The notes beneath the pieces were generated by a model. The model saw nothing but the letters and a program-made list of their open reading frames with translations. It made no database searches and was not told where the DNA came from. From CBDBIK01 sp965206145 (GTDB taxonomy: Bacteria; Pseudomonadota; Alphaproteobacteria; TMED109), in assembly GCA_965206145.1 (NCBI GenBank), contig CBDBIK010000006.1:1-64000 (forward strand): DNA of 64,000 nucleotides, written 5' to 3'. This document shows positions 48,201 through 53,548 of the stretch, one piece after another. The position numbers and the translations under genes are program-made. How positions within the stretch are numbered: position 1 is the first letter of the stretch; every line of letters starts with the position of its first letter.

Positions 48201-49071
48201 GGGTTCGGCGACGGTGGCGATCTCGGGCGGTGGCAACGTGAACGAGGGCGATGATGCCACCTTCACGGTGACTTTGTCGGCCTCACCGGGCGCGGCAGTG
48301 GTGGTGGACTATGCCACCGTGGCGGGAACGGCGACCGCGGGGAGTGATTTCACCGCGACGAGCGGCACGCTGACCTTTGCAGCTGGCGCGACCGGGGACG
48401 ATCTGAGCCAGACCTTCGACGTGCCGGTGTTAGCCGACAGCATCGTGGAAGGCACCGAGAGCTTCACCGCAACCCTGAGCGCGAGCTCGCTGCCGACAGG
48501 TTTCAGCCTGGATACGACGACGGCGACGGCGACGATTACCGCGGCGGGTTCGGCGACGGTGGCGATCTCGGGCGGCGGCAGCGTGAACGAGGGCGCAGAC
48601 GCCACCTTCACGGTGACTTTGTCGGCCTCACCGGGCGCGGCAGTGGTGGTGGACTATGCCACCGCAGCGGGAACGGCGACCGCGGGGAGTGATTTCACCG
48701 CGACGAGCGGCACGCTGACCTTTGCAGCTGGCGCGACCGGGGACGATCTGAGCCAGACCTTCGACGTGCCGGTGTTAGCCGACAGCATCGTGGAAGGCAC
48801 CGAGAGCTTCACCGCAACCCTGAGCGCCAACGCCTCGACTCCGCTGCCGACAGGTTTCAGCCTGGATACGACGACGGCGACGGCGACGATTACCGCGGCG
48901 GGTTCGGCGACGGTGGCGATCTCGGGCGGCGGCAGCGTGAACGAGGGCGCAGACGCCACCTTCACGGTGACTTTGTCGGCCCACCGGGCGCGGCAGTGGT
49001 GGTGGACTATGCCACCGTGGCGGGAACGGCGACCGCGGGGAGTGATTTCACCGCGACGAGCGGCACGCTGA
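39283..49071 (+). CDS. giant cadherin-like/Calx-beta repeat surface protein, N-terminal part (frame broken)
   Basis: The frame encodes 3262 residues before a frameshift; joined to the next entry the protein would be about 3949 residues. A signal peptide is clear (SSQFLTFIVCILFSMVATHA, start at 39283 or ATG 39298). Residues about 45-1030 hold roughly ten cadherin/Ig-like repeats with the core DLNDYFSDPDGDSLAY and LTITPVAAGTADITVTA spaced about 100 residues. An Ig-like domain (TVDEDSPYSFTPNGADADGD) and a further domain (GALLTATTDTIRDEDGLGTF) follow, then Calx-beta repeats from about residue 1220. These domains bind calcium in relatives and are typical of secreted adhesins. The reading frame changes at about 48981, where one T is missing compared with every other repeat, giving a premature stop at 49071. 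Confidence 0.85.
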   Translation: MHIFRMSSQFLTFIVCILFSMVATHAVGAEEAAPVDPVVPQYEVPAARTAAGQSAGNPGAGLSTTGKFAALELRITDGPQSLPVSGMFNNPGGGSLIYTAASSEVMVATVSITKSILTITPVAAGATDITITARDDAADLEVAQTFRVTAISLISSGTSIPDQQLTASGGPRTLDLSDHISGPQGNPLSFTASSNDLTAATVGVDGNILTITPLAPGTATITITVRNNPLDAGITLDFQVQVANFPPISLGSSGIPDQQLVFAGPVKLLDLNDYFSDTEGDKLRYSDAVSSNLAVATVFKGDPTNFLFITPTPNGVLGTTDISVTANDRFGGTLTQVFQVETTNQAPISCCTFTTSTTTVTGGPDTIDLDDFFSDPDASSIPDHALSYKAVSDNKAVATVSISKSILTITPVKRGTADITVTASDGLENASLTVHAVVNPSAPTTTGIPNQSLSLSGSSRSLTLNLNDYFSDPDGDSLAYNVDIEAVGKKRVTLTTFGGSNLGINPSGAGIDKFTVTARKIANETAFTTQTSFLAAVDPPPPRLKPGMNIGGSSSRISTHSPQTFNLDDYFEASVPLSYRASSADSSTVRVRIDGSSLTVTPVRSGGRSTRITVIVSNGLGSSLFYVFEVSVPNNTPTASRRNIIFRFTDTGQITFANHGLYFTDLDGDPLSYTTRSNNTNIVSVSISPATGNTLLRAKGAGIASIRVTARDPLGASVTRDFVVLVSGTAPSVTATILNPGQRFLLQRIGNGTDPANQVRLDLNDYFSDADGGQPIYTVAQDTSFFVNSSLSGNILTITPTDRSGDTTITVTATDRIISSLKTTQTFAVAVVNGNPVRNDTPFEPEVTLSLGAQTLNLDNYFSDPDDDSISYALESIESDYAMVRTDRIGRADNLIITPLKRGGPVSFTITASDPFGGTSTHEFEAEVGNSAPGRMGGVPALVMNQGDGPQKLVNIDSKFFDHDGDDLTYTATPSGAGGDSVATVDVDGDILTITPLARGRVDFDIAASDGHRTSGGGLILSRPHTLSVNVKVAPTIAGTPALTVDEDSPYSFTPNGADADGDPLTYSIVNKPPWADFDTATGALTGTPLHEHVGTTTGIVISVSEPSGAEASLPAFDITVIDVNNDPEGRPVITGLLAPGALLTATTDTIRDEDGLGTFRYQWNINDGDTDTAISDADSNTYTPTETDVGKSITVTVSYTDGEGTPENLTSETVGPIRPEATVAISGGGNVAEDDNATFTVTLSASPGAAVTVDYATAAGTASADDFTAANGTLTFAAGATGEDLTRTFDVKVLPDDLVEGDESFTATLSASSLPTGFSLDTTTATATITAAGSATVAISGGGSVNEGDDATFTVTLSASPGAAVVVDYATVAGTATAGSDFTATSGTLTFAAGATGDDLSQTFDVPVLADSIVEGTESFTATLSANASTPLPTGFSLDTTTATATITAAGSATVAISGGGNVNEGDDATFTVTLSASPGAAVVVDYATVAGTATAGSDFTATSGTLTFAAGATGDDLSQTFDVPVLADSIVEGTESFTATLSANASTPLPTGFSLDTTTATATITAAGSATVAISGGGSVNEGADATFTVTLSASPGAAVVVDYATAAGTATAGSDFTATSGTLTFAAGATGDDLSQTFDVPVLADSIVEGTESFTATLSANASTPLPTGFSLDTTTATATITAAGSATVAISGGGNVNEGDDATFTVTLSASPGAAVVVDYATVAGTATAGSDFTATSGTLTFAAGATGDDLSQTFDVPVLADSIVEGTESFTATLSANASTPLPTGFSLDTTTATATITAAGSATVAISGGGNVNEGDDATFTVTLSASPGAAVVVDYATVAGTATAGSDFTATSGTLTFAAGATGDDLSQTFDVPVLADSIVEGTESFTATLSANASTPLPTGFSLDTTTATATITAAGSATVAISGGGNVNEGDDATFTVTLSASPGAAVVVDYATAAGTATAGSDFTATSGTLTFAAGATGDDLSQTFDVPVLADSIVEGTESFTATLSANASTPLPTGFSLDTTTATATITAAGSATVAISGGGSVNEGADATFTVTLSASPGAAVVVDYATAAGTATAGSDFTATSGTLTFAAGATGDDLSQTFDVPVLADSIVEGTESFTATLSASSLPTGFSLDTTTATATITAAGSATVAISGGGNVNEGDDATFTVTLSASPGAAVVVDYATVAGTATAGSDFTATSGTLTFAAGATGDDLSQTFDVPVLADSIVEGTESFTATLSASSLPTGFSLDTTTATATITAAGSATVAISGGGSVNEGADATFTVTLSASPGAAVVVDYATAAGTATAGSDFTATSGTLTFAAGATGDDLSQTFDVPVLADSIVEGTESFTATLSANASTPLPTGFSLDTTTATATITAAGSATVAISGGGSVNEGADATFTVTLSASPGAAVVVDYATVAGTATAGSDFTATSGTLTFAAGATGDDLSQTFDVPVLADSIVEGTETFTATLSANASTPLPTGFSLDTTTATATITAAGSATVAISGGGNVNEGDDATFTVTLSASPGAAVVVDYATVAGTATAGSDFTATSGTLTFAAGATGDDLSQTFDVPVLADSIVEGTESFTATLSANASTPLPTGFSLDTTTATATITAAGSATVAISGGGNVNEGADATFTVTLSASPGAAVVVDYATAAGTATAGSDFTATSGTLTFAAGATGDDLSQTFDVPVLADSIVEGTESFTATLSASSLPTGFSLDTTTATATITAAGSATVAISGGGNVNEGDDATFTVTLSASPGAAVVVDYATVAGTATAGSDFTATSGTLTFAAGATGDDLSQTFDVPVLADSIVEGTESFTATLSANASTPLPTGFSLDTTTATATITAAGSATVAISGGGSVNEGADATFTVTLSASPGAAVVVDYATAAGTATAGSDFTATSGTLTFAAGATGDDLSQTFDVPVLADSIVEGTESFTATLSASSLPTGFSLDTTTATATITAAGSATVAISGGGNVNEGDDATFTVTLSASPGAAVVVDYATVAGTATAGSDFTATSGTLTFAAGATGDDLSQTFDVPVLADSIVEGTESFTATLSASSLPTGFSLDTTTATATITAAGSATVAISGGGSVNEGADATFTVTLSASPGAAVVVDYATAAGTATAGSDFTATSGTLTFAAGATGDDLSQTFDVPVLADSIVEGTESFTATLSANASTPLPTGFSLDTTTATATITAAGSATVAISGGGSVNEGADATFTVTLSAHRARQWWWTMPPWRERRPRGVISPRRAAR

Positions 49072-49610
49072 CCTTTGCAGCTGGCGCGACCGGGGACGAT
49101 CTGAGCCAGACCTTCGACGTGCCGGTGTTAGCCGACAGCATCGTGGAAGGCACCGAGACCTTCACCGCGACCCTGAGCGCCAACGCCTCGACTCCGCTGC
49201 CGACAGGTTTCAGCCTGGATACGACGACGGCGACGGCGACGATTACCGCGGCGGGTTCGGCGACGGTGGCGATCTCGGGCGGCGGCAGCGTGAACGAGGG
49301 CGCAGACGCCACCTTCACGGTGACTTTGTCGGCCTCACCGGGCGCGGCAGTGGTGGTGGACTATGCCACCGTGGCGGGAACGGCGACCGCGGGGAGTGAT
49401 TTCACCGCGACGAGCGGCACGCTGACCTTTGCAGCTGGCGCGACCGGGGACGATCTGAGCCAGACCTTCGACGTGCCGGTGTTAGCCGACAGCATCGTGG
49501 AAGGCACCGAGAGCTTCACCGCAACCCTGAGCGCCAACGCCGGCAACCCGTTGCCGGTTGGCGTCAGCCTCGGCGCGGCGGCGGCCCCGGTCACCATCGC
49601 GGCCAACGGC
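42946..49610 (+). repeat. tandem Calx-beta array, 19 units of 354 or 345 bp
   Basis: Each unit encodes 118 or 115 residues beginning ATVAISGGG and ending LDTTTATATITAAGS. Unit 1 (42946-43289) and the end of unit 19 are divergent; the units between are nearly identical in DNA. Differences fall at a few sites: GGGN/GGGS, EGDD/EGAD, YATV/YATA, ESFT/ETFT, and a 9-bp NASTPL/SSL length change. Units 8-11 and units 15-18 carry the same combination in the same order, so a four-unit block was duplicated. Such an array can change copy number by recombination. Confidence 0.9.
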
Positions 49611-51131
49611 GCGGCAACGGTGGCTGAAAACCATGACCGGTTCGGCAGAAAAATGCTGATGACACATCTTCCCGGTGTTCAGAGCGATCTGATGATGAGC
49701 ACGGTTCAGCGCCACCTGAAGGCGCTGAATGGCGGCAACAGGGTGAGTGGCCTGTCCTCACCCCAGGCGGGCAGACAGGGAAACGGACAGACAGGCGGCT
49801 TTTCTGCGAACGGCCGCACGCCCGGTTCCGGCACCGACGATCTGATCATCGGATATTTCAGTATTGACCGTGACCGTTTGGGCGATGGCGCATCGGTTGG
49901 ATACAGGAACGCCCGCGAGATGTTTTCAAAGATGGAATTCCATATCTCCCTGAACAGCCTGATGGCGTCCAATAACAACGGGCCGAAGACCGGGCTTGCA
50001 GGTGATCAAGCTGCTACAGGCGGAAACCTGGCCAACTCCGGTCCGCGCACCAGCCTGTCTGAACCGGGCACGGTCACGGTGTGGGGCGGTGCCGGCGAAA
50101 CACGCCTAGAGAACGATTACAATACCGGGGGTAGAGACAGCCGCTATGACGGCACGGTATGGATCTATAACACGGGGCTGGATTACCGCACCTCCGAGGT
50201 TCTGACTCTGGGCGCGGCCATCGGCTATTCGGACAGCGACCTGGCCACCGCCTATAACGACGGCACCTATGATGAGACGGTGCTGTCGATCATGCCCTAT
50301 ATGCTCTATGAGAGCCCGTCGGGGCTGGATATATCGCTGCTCGGTGGCTACGGGATCGGAGAGGTTGATTTAACGGGCAGGTTTGGACAGGCGGACACCC
50401 CGTTTACGGCGTCGGCCGACATTACCCTGTTATTCGGCGCGGCGCGGGTTTCGGGGACGATGACGTTCCTGGAGAACCAGGCACTGGAAGTGAGCCCGAA
50501 TGTGAGTCTGCTCTACAGCCGCAAGACACTGGGTGGGTATACCGACAGCGCCAACCGGACGATTAACGAGACCACGGCAACAGTACTTCGCCTGATGCCG
50601 AGCCTTGAGGTGGGCTACCGGTTCGACTTCGCGGGCGGAACGGTGACGCCGTTTGCGAGCGGTGGTTTGATCCTTGATTTGCTCGATACAGTGAATGACG
50701 ATGACATGGCCTACAGCTTGGGCGGAGGTATCCGGCTTGAGACCGATGCGGGCCTGAGCGCGTTGCTGGAGGGTCAGCGTGAGCTGGGCTGGGCTACCGT
50801 TGAACAACAGCGCCTTGTGGGCACGCTGACCTACGGGTTCCCGCTGGGCGCGGCGGGGCAGGCGGGCACGCTGACGCCGCGGCTCGGGTTTGATCATGCA
50901 TCCGGGGACGAGCTGTCACAGGCATACGGCCTAGAGTACACTTCAAAAAACGGCGCCCACCGGTTCAACCTTGATCATGACAGATCGGATGAGGCGGGCG
51001 CCCGCTCAAGTTTGGGGTATCAGTACGGCACGGAGATCATGTCGGGTATGAACCTGAAGGCAACCGTGTCGTCCCCGAATGTCGAAGACCGGGAGGTTGA
51101 AATGTTCCTTGGCATGAAACTTCGGTTTTAA
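48996..51131 (+). CDS. giant surface protein, C-terminal part with outer-membrane beta-barrel
   Basis: This frame continues the giant protein after the frameshift near 48981. It holds the end of Calx-beta unit 18, unit 19 with an altered ending (NAGNPLPVGVSLGAAAAP), a linker of about 200 residues, and then a beta-barrel of about 330 residues from VWGGAGETRLENDYNTGG on. The barrel shows alternating aromatic/hydrophobic strands (TLGAAIGYSDSDLATAY, PSLEVGYRFDFAGGTVTPFA) and ends MEMFLGMKLRF-like with a terminal Phe (actual end EMFLGMKLRF), the usual signal for the BAM complex. It resembles the translocator domain of type V autotransporters. The GTG/ATG start shown is only where the frame opens; natural translation would come from 39283 or 39298. 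Confidence 0.85.
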   Translation: MVVDYATVAGTATAGSDFTATSGTLTFAAGATGDDLSQTFDVPVLADSIVEGTETFTATLSANASTPLPTGFSLDTTTATATITAAGSATVAISGGGSVNEGADATFTVTLSASPGAAVVVDYATVAGTATAGSDFTATSGTLTFAAGATGDDLSQTFDVPVLADSIVEGTESFTATLSANAGNPLPVGVSLGAAAAPVTIAANGAATVAENHDRFGRKMLMTHLPGVQSDLMMSTVQRHLKALNGGNRVSGLSSPQAGRQGNGQTGGFSANGRTPGSGTDDLIIGYFSIDRDRLGDGASVGYRNAREMFSKMEFHISLNSLMASNNNGPKTGLAGDQAATGGNLANSGPRTSLSEPGTVTVWGGAGETRLENDYNTGGRDSRYDGTVWIYNTGLDYRTSEVLTLGAAIGYSDSDLATAYNDGTYDETVLSIMPYMLYESPSGLDISLLGGYGIGEVDLTGRFGQADTPFTASADITLLFGAARVSGTMTFLENQALEVSPNVSLLYSRKTLGGYTDSANRTINETTATVLRLMPSLEVGYRFDFAGGTVTPFASGGLILDLLDTVNDDDMAYSLGGGIRLETDAGLSALLEGQRELGWATVEQQRLVGTLTYGFPLGAAGQAGTLTPRLGFDHASGDELSQAYGLEYTSKNGAHRFNLDHDRSDEAGARSSLGYQYGTEIMSGMNLKATVSSPNVEDREVEMFLGMKLRF

Positions 51132-51267
51132 GGCCGCGCTTTGGTAGCGGCGATTGGGCTTGCGGATTCAACTGTGATCCGTGAGTTCATCCCTGTTTTT
51201 GTCCAAATCTTCCTCAGGCCGGACCTAGAAGAACCCTGTGTTTTTAGAAATGGTGAACGACTTCTTG

Positions 51268-51594
51268 TCAGATGGCCTTGAAATCCACCTTGCCGGTTCG
51301 GGCCTCGGCCATCAGGTTCTGCAGCGCCTCGCGGCCGTCCAAACGCAAGCCGGACCGACCAGAGTCCTCGAACACGCGCACGATTTGCAGGCCCCGGGCA
51401 GTGGCGTAGTTCCGAATGACATTGAGCTGGTTCTCGGGCACGTATGGTCCGAGCGGGGCGCACCGAGGGAAGGTTCGTCGAGAAGAAGGAGTCGGGTTCT
51501 CGGGCACGTATGGTCCGAGCGGGGCGCACCTGATTGTCCTGACGCGAAGCTCCGACGAGGTACTGGGTACATTCCCGGCGATGGCGGGGTGCAA
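51268..51594 (-). pseudogene. serine recombinase (resolvase) remnant
   Basis: The frame contains ENQLNVIRNYATARGLQIVR, then VFEDSGRSGLRLDGREALQN and LMAEARTGKVDFKAI, which is the region of a serine resolvase/invertase just after its catalytic N-terminus. The C-terminal remainder is gone (frame closes at 51268). The catalytic N-terminus (a YxRVS-type motif) is not intact: in its place stands a 36-bp sequence present twice, 66 bp apart (51429-51464 and 51495-51530). So this is a dead relic, probably of a mobile element that brought part of the island. Confidence 0.7.
51429..51530. repeat. 66-bp-period tandem duplication inside the resolvase relic
   Basis: A 36-base sequence beginning ggttctcgggcacgtatggt occurs exactly twice with a 66-bp period (starts at 51429 and 51495). 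The period equals 22 codons, so it leaves the frame unchanged. Confidence 0.85.
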
Positions 51595-51695
51595 GAATCT
51601 GACGGTGGGTGGCCATTAAGCTCGCAGCAGCCGATGAGGCGATACCGAATGGAGAGACACCGAAGGCGACCCTCCACGTTGACCACAAGCTGATC

Positions 51696-51723
51696 TTGTT
51701 CTGTGTGTGTTTTTGATTATATT
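51696..51723 (+). promoter_or_regulatory. candidate sigma70 promoter for parD
   Basis: TTGTTC (51696-51701) and TATATT (51718-51723) are separated by 16 bases and lie about 30 bp before the parD start, followed by a GGAGG ribosome site. Position and boxes are plausible for the addiction-module operon. Confidence 0.45.
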
Positions 51724-51752
51724 GAATACACGCACGGAAGGAGGCCGTCACC

Positions 51753-52007
51753 ATGCCCAGAACCACCACAATGACCGTTCGCCTTGGCGATGCATTAAGT
51801 GACTTCGTATCTGCCAATGTTGGCGATGACGGATCGTACGAGAACGTCAGCGAATACATCCGTGACCTGATCCGGCGTGACAAGGAACGCTCCGAACAGG
51901 AAGCGTTCCACCGCCTGAAGGCCGAGTTGACCCATGCCTTCGCTGCACCCGAGGACTCCTATCAGCCGCTGGCGGCTGCCGAAGTTATTGCGCGCAATCG
52001 GACCTGA
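51753..52007 (+). CDS. ParD-like type II antitoxin
   Basis: The 84-residue protein has a RHH start (TTTMTVRLGDALSDFVSANV) and the typical YENVSEYIRDLIRRDKERSE of the ParD/CC2985 antitoxin family, with a C-terminal toxin-binding tail. ATG 51753 follows GGAAGGAGG. It lies 5 bp before the parE remnant. Because the partner toxin is truncated, the antitoxin is now an orphan unless it acts on another ParE elsewhere. Confidence 0.88.
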   Translation: MPRTTTMTVRLGDALSDFVSANVGDDGSYENVSEYIRDLIRRDKERSEQEAFHRLKAELTHAFAAPEDSYQPLAAAEVIARNRT

Positions 52008-52012
52008 CCCGC

Positions 52013-52189
52013 GTGTCCGCCATCCGTATCCACGAAGGAGCGTCCCATCGCCTTGATGACATCTACCGTTATACGTGGGAACGATGGGGTGATGAACAGG
52101 CAGATGAATATATCACGGGGCTGTTTGCAGCTTTCGACAAGATTGCCACGCGTGGTGTCACCTCAAAACCCATCCCGGCCGAATTCGAG
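52013..52189 (+). pseudogene. ParE-like toxin, 3'-truncated by R element
   Basis: GTG 52013 begins SAIRIHEGASHRLDDIYRYT, then WERWGDEQADEYITGLFAAF and TSKPIPAEF, the first two thirds of a RelE/ParE toxin. At 52190 the R element begins, and the frame then runs through it (ECGEPKITGYREE...) to 52315. The normal C-terminal strands, containing residues needed for toxicity, are missing. ParE toxins poison gyrase. This copy is likely inactive. Confidence 0.8.
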
Positions 52190-52290
52190 TGTGGGGAACC
52201 GAAAATAACTGGATATCGGGAAGAGCCGGGACTAAGCGGGAAGAACCGGGCTGGAGCCCATAAAAACAAGGACTTTGCAGGTGTCGCCCA
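52190..52290. repeat. R element, copy 2
   Basis: Near-identical to 38410-38510, offset 13,780 bp, same orientation. It interrupts parE. Differences are single bases at 52245, 52256, 52277, 52279 and 52287. Downstream, aaataactggatat occurs again at 52310-52323, 107 bp after its copy inside the element (52203-52216). Confidence 0.7.
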
Positions 52291-52505
52291 TCCAAGTCCG
52301 GATGGAAAAAAATAACTGGATATTCTCGCTTCAGAAGCCATGAATGGCTCCGAAAACGGATTTTTACGGGCGTTTCAGAGGTCGTTTTCAGGCCGGAAAA
52401 TCACCCGGATTGCGGATATAGATTCGCCGGGGAATTTTTCCCGGTCGACGGAGCTGTCGAGCACCGGCATCGCGCCCGAGATGGGATCATCATCAGGGGA
52501 AAATA

Positions 52506-52709
52506 ATGAGACCGGGGCGGCCAGGGCGACAACCGCGGCCGCCGGTCCGGGGTCTCAAGGAGTTGAGGATTGTCGATCCTGCACGCGGGACGAGGGCTCT
52601 GCTACTTGCAATGCTGCGTGAGGCAGTTCGCCACGTCATCATTGCCGACCCGGAGACGGATCCGCGACTACTCTGGATCCACCTCGTGGATCGTGATCAC
52701 GGCAGGTAA
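52506..52709 (+). CDS. hypothetical small basic protein (67 aa)
   Basis: ATG 52506 follows a GGGG-rich ribosome site. The protein starts with an Arg/Pro/Gly-rich stretch (RPGRPGRQPRPPVRGLKELR) and continues with a helix-like ALLLAMLREAVRHVIIADPE. No family recognised. It ends by overlapping the convergent gene at 52697 by 13 bp. It may be a fragment of a longer gene disrupted during island rearrangement. Confidence 0.35.
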   Translation: MRPGRPGRQPRPPVRGLKELRIVDPARGTRALLLAMLREAVRHVIIADPETDPRLLWIHLVDRDHGR

Positions 52710-53083
52710 TCGCGTCCGAGAACCATGGGGGCCTCCGTTCCGTCCTCGTAGAACATGACTGGTGCAGGATACGGAACGCCTTCGCGGAGCTCGACGTCCC
52801 GGAAGACGGGAGGAAGCGTCTGGCGGAGGGGCTCGTCGAGGATGGGCCAGTAGGCCGCGGCCAGCAGGTGGAGGAAGTCGCGCGGGTCATGGGCCGGATC
52901 GAGCAGGTGGATTTCCATGGTGTCGTGGCTGAAATCAACCGGCGTCGGCTTGGCGAGGATCTCCTGCATCCACGGAACTTCGTAATGCTCACCGGTGACG
53001 GTGCCCTTCTTATCATCCCAGATCACGCTACGCGGTTCATCGCCACGCAGCATGTCGGGGAGCATGATCGTATGAACCGCCAT
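52697..53083 (-). CDS. conserved-looking hypothetical protein (128 aa)
   Basis: ATG 53083 (MAVHTIMLPDMLRGDEPRSV) gives a 128-residue soluble, acidic protein: IWDDKKGTVTGEHYEVPWMQ, then ILAKPTPVDFSHDTMEIHLL. Codon use looks like normal chromosomal genes. No known family is recognised. The start is 1 bp after the stop of an upstream minus-strand frame whose 5' part is lost, so it was the second gene of an operon whose first gene is broken by the hsdR junction. Confidence 0.6.
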   Translation of the reverse strand: MAVHTIMLPDMLRGDEPRSVIWDDKKGTVTGEHYEVPWMQEILAKPTPVDFSHDTMEIHLLDPAHDPRDFLHLLAAAYWPILDEPLRQTLPPVFRDVELREGVPYPAPVMFYEDGTEAPMVLGRDYLP

Positions 53084-53084
53084 G

Positions 53085-53226
53085 TCACGGATTGTAGCGG
53101 AAAAGCACTCCCAGAACCAAATCCAGCATTTCCGGATCATCACGAATCAATCTCCGAAGCAATTCCTCCCCATGCCGGGGATGAAAGAGAACCTGATGGG
53201 CGACGGTGATCACCTCCAAGGCCGGT
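53085..53226 (-). pseudogene. 3' remnant of an unknown gene
   Basis: The minus-strand frame ending at 53085 reads LEVITVAHQVLFHPRHGEEL then LRRLIRDDPEMLDLVLGVLF, protein-like and helical. Upstream of about 53226 it runs into paired palindromes and then antisense hsdR sequence, so the 5' part of the gene is missing. It would have been translated together with the gene at 52697-53083. Family not recognised. Confidence 0.4.
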
Positions 53227-53266
53227 GCGGGAAATCCCGCGTATTCCGCCTTGCGCAAGGCGGAAT
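53227..53266. repeat. paired palindromic (REP-like) hairpins
   Basis: Two palindromes follow each other: gcggga-aa-tcccgc at 53227-53240 and a perfect 24-bp palindrome at 53243-53266 with arm attccgccttgc. They lie at the junction between the unknown-gene remnant and the hsdR fragment. They could be a REP-type element, a terminator pair or a recombination scar. Confidence 0.6.
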
Positions 53267-53280
53267 GGGGCGGGACGCCG

Positions 53281-53547
53281 CAAATCCAAGAGGAAGTCAA
53301 TTTCACCAAAGGTCGGACCATTGTCCGTGGCAAGCTGGGCAGCAAGGACAAAGGCAAACGGGCTGAGTACACCCTCTACTTCAAACCCAACATCCCCATC
53401 GCGCTGATTGAAGCCAAAGACAACACTCACGCCATCGGTGATGGCATGCAGCAGGGATTAGATTATGCCGAGAGACACCTCGACACTCCCTTTATTTTTT
53501 CTTCCAACGGCGATGACTTTGTCTTCCATGACCGGACAGGAATGTGA
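53281..53547 (+). pseudogene. hsdR: type I restriction enzyme R subunit, internal fragment
   Basis: The frame from 53281 reads QIQEEVNFTKGRTIVRGKLG, then YTLYFKPNIPIALIEAKDNT, GDGMQQGLDYAERHLDTPFI and FVFHDRTGM. This is the N-terminal nuclease region of HsdR, including the EAK part of the PD-(D/E)xK motif in ALIEAKDN. It corresponds to residues shortly after those of the fragment at 38354-38409, with perhaps 13-20 residues missing between them. It stops at TGA 53547, where a transposase remnant begins. The remaining ~900 residues of HsdR are absent. Confidence 0.8.
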
Positions 53548-53548
53548 A

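Noticed and set aside
43047..49606. A ladder of ~100-residue minus-strand ORFs (start MKVAS...) at every Calx-beta repeat
   Set aside because: They are shadows of the plus-strand repeats: periodic, identical, Val/Ala/Pro-rich and without ribosome sites. The plus-strand frame has signal peptide, domains and barrel.
42946..49610. Regular repeats that might suggest a CRISPR array
   Set aside because: The period is 345-354 bp, the whole unit is conserved, there are no variable spacers and the frame is coding.
51133..51151. Possible terminator after the giant gene (GCCGC/GCGGC, 9-base loop)
   Set aside because: Five-base stem, long loop and no T tract.
51128..51883. 251-aa minus-strand ORF across the resolvase region
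   Set aside because: Out of frame with the recognisable resolvase residues and with parD; composition is shadow-like and it runs through the duplicated 36-bp sequence.
52069..52341. 90-aa minus-strand ORF spanning R copy 2 and parE
   Set aside because: It runs antisense to the recognised parE frame; a similar reading of R copy 1 exists only because R itself is open in that frame.
52340..52621. 93-aa plus-strand ORF (MNGSENGFLRAF...)
   Set aside because: No clear ribosome site, no family, Ser/Thr/Gly-rich later part, and it overlaps the better-started 67-aa ORF at 52506.
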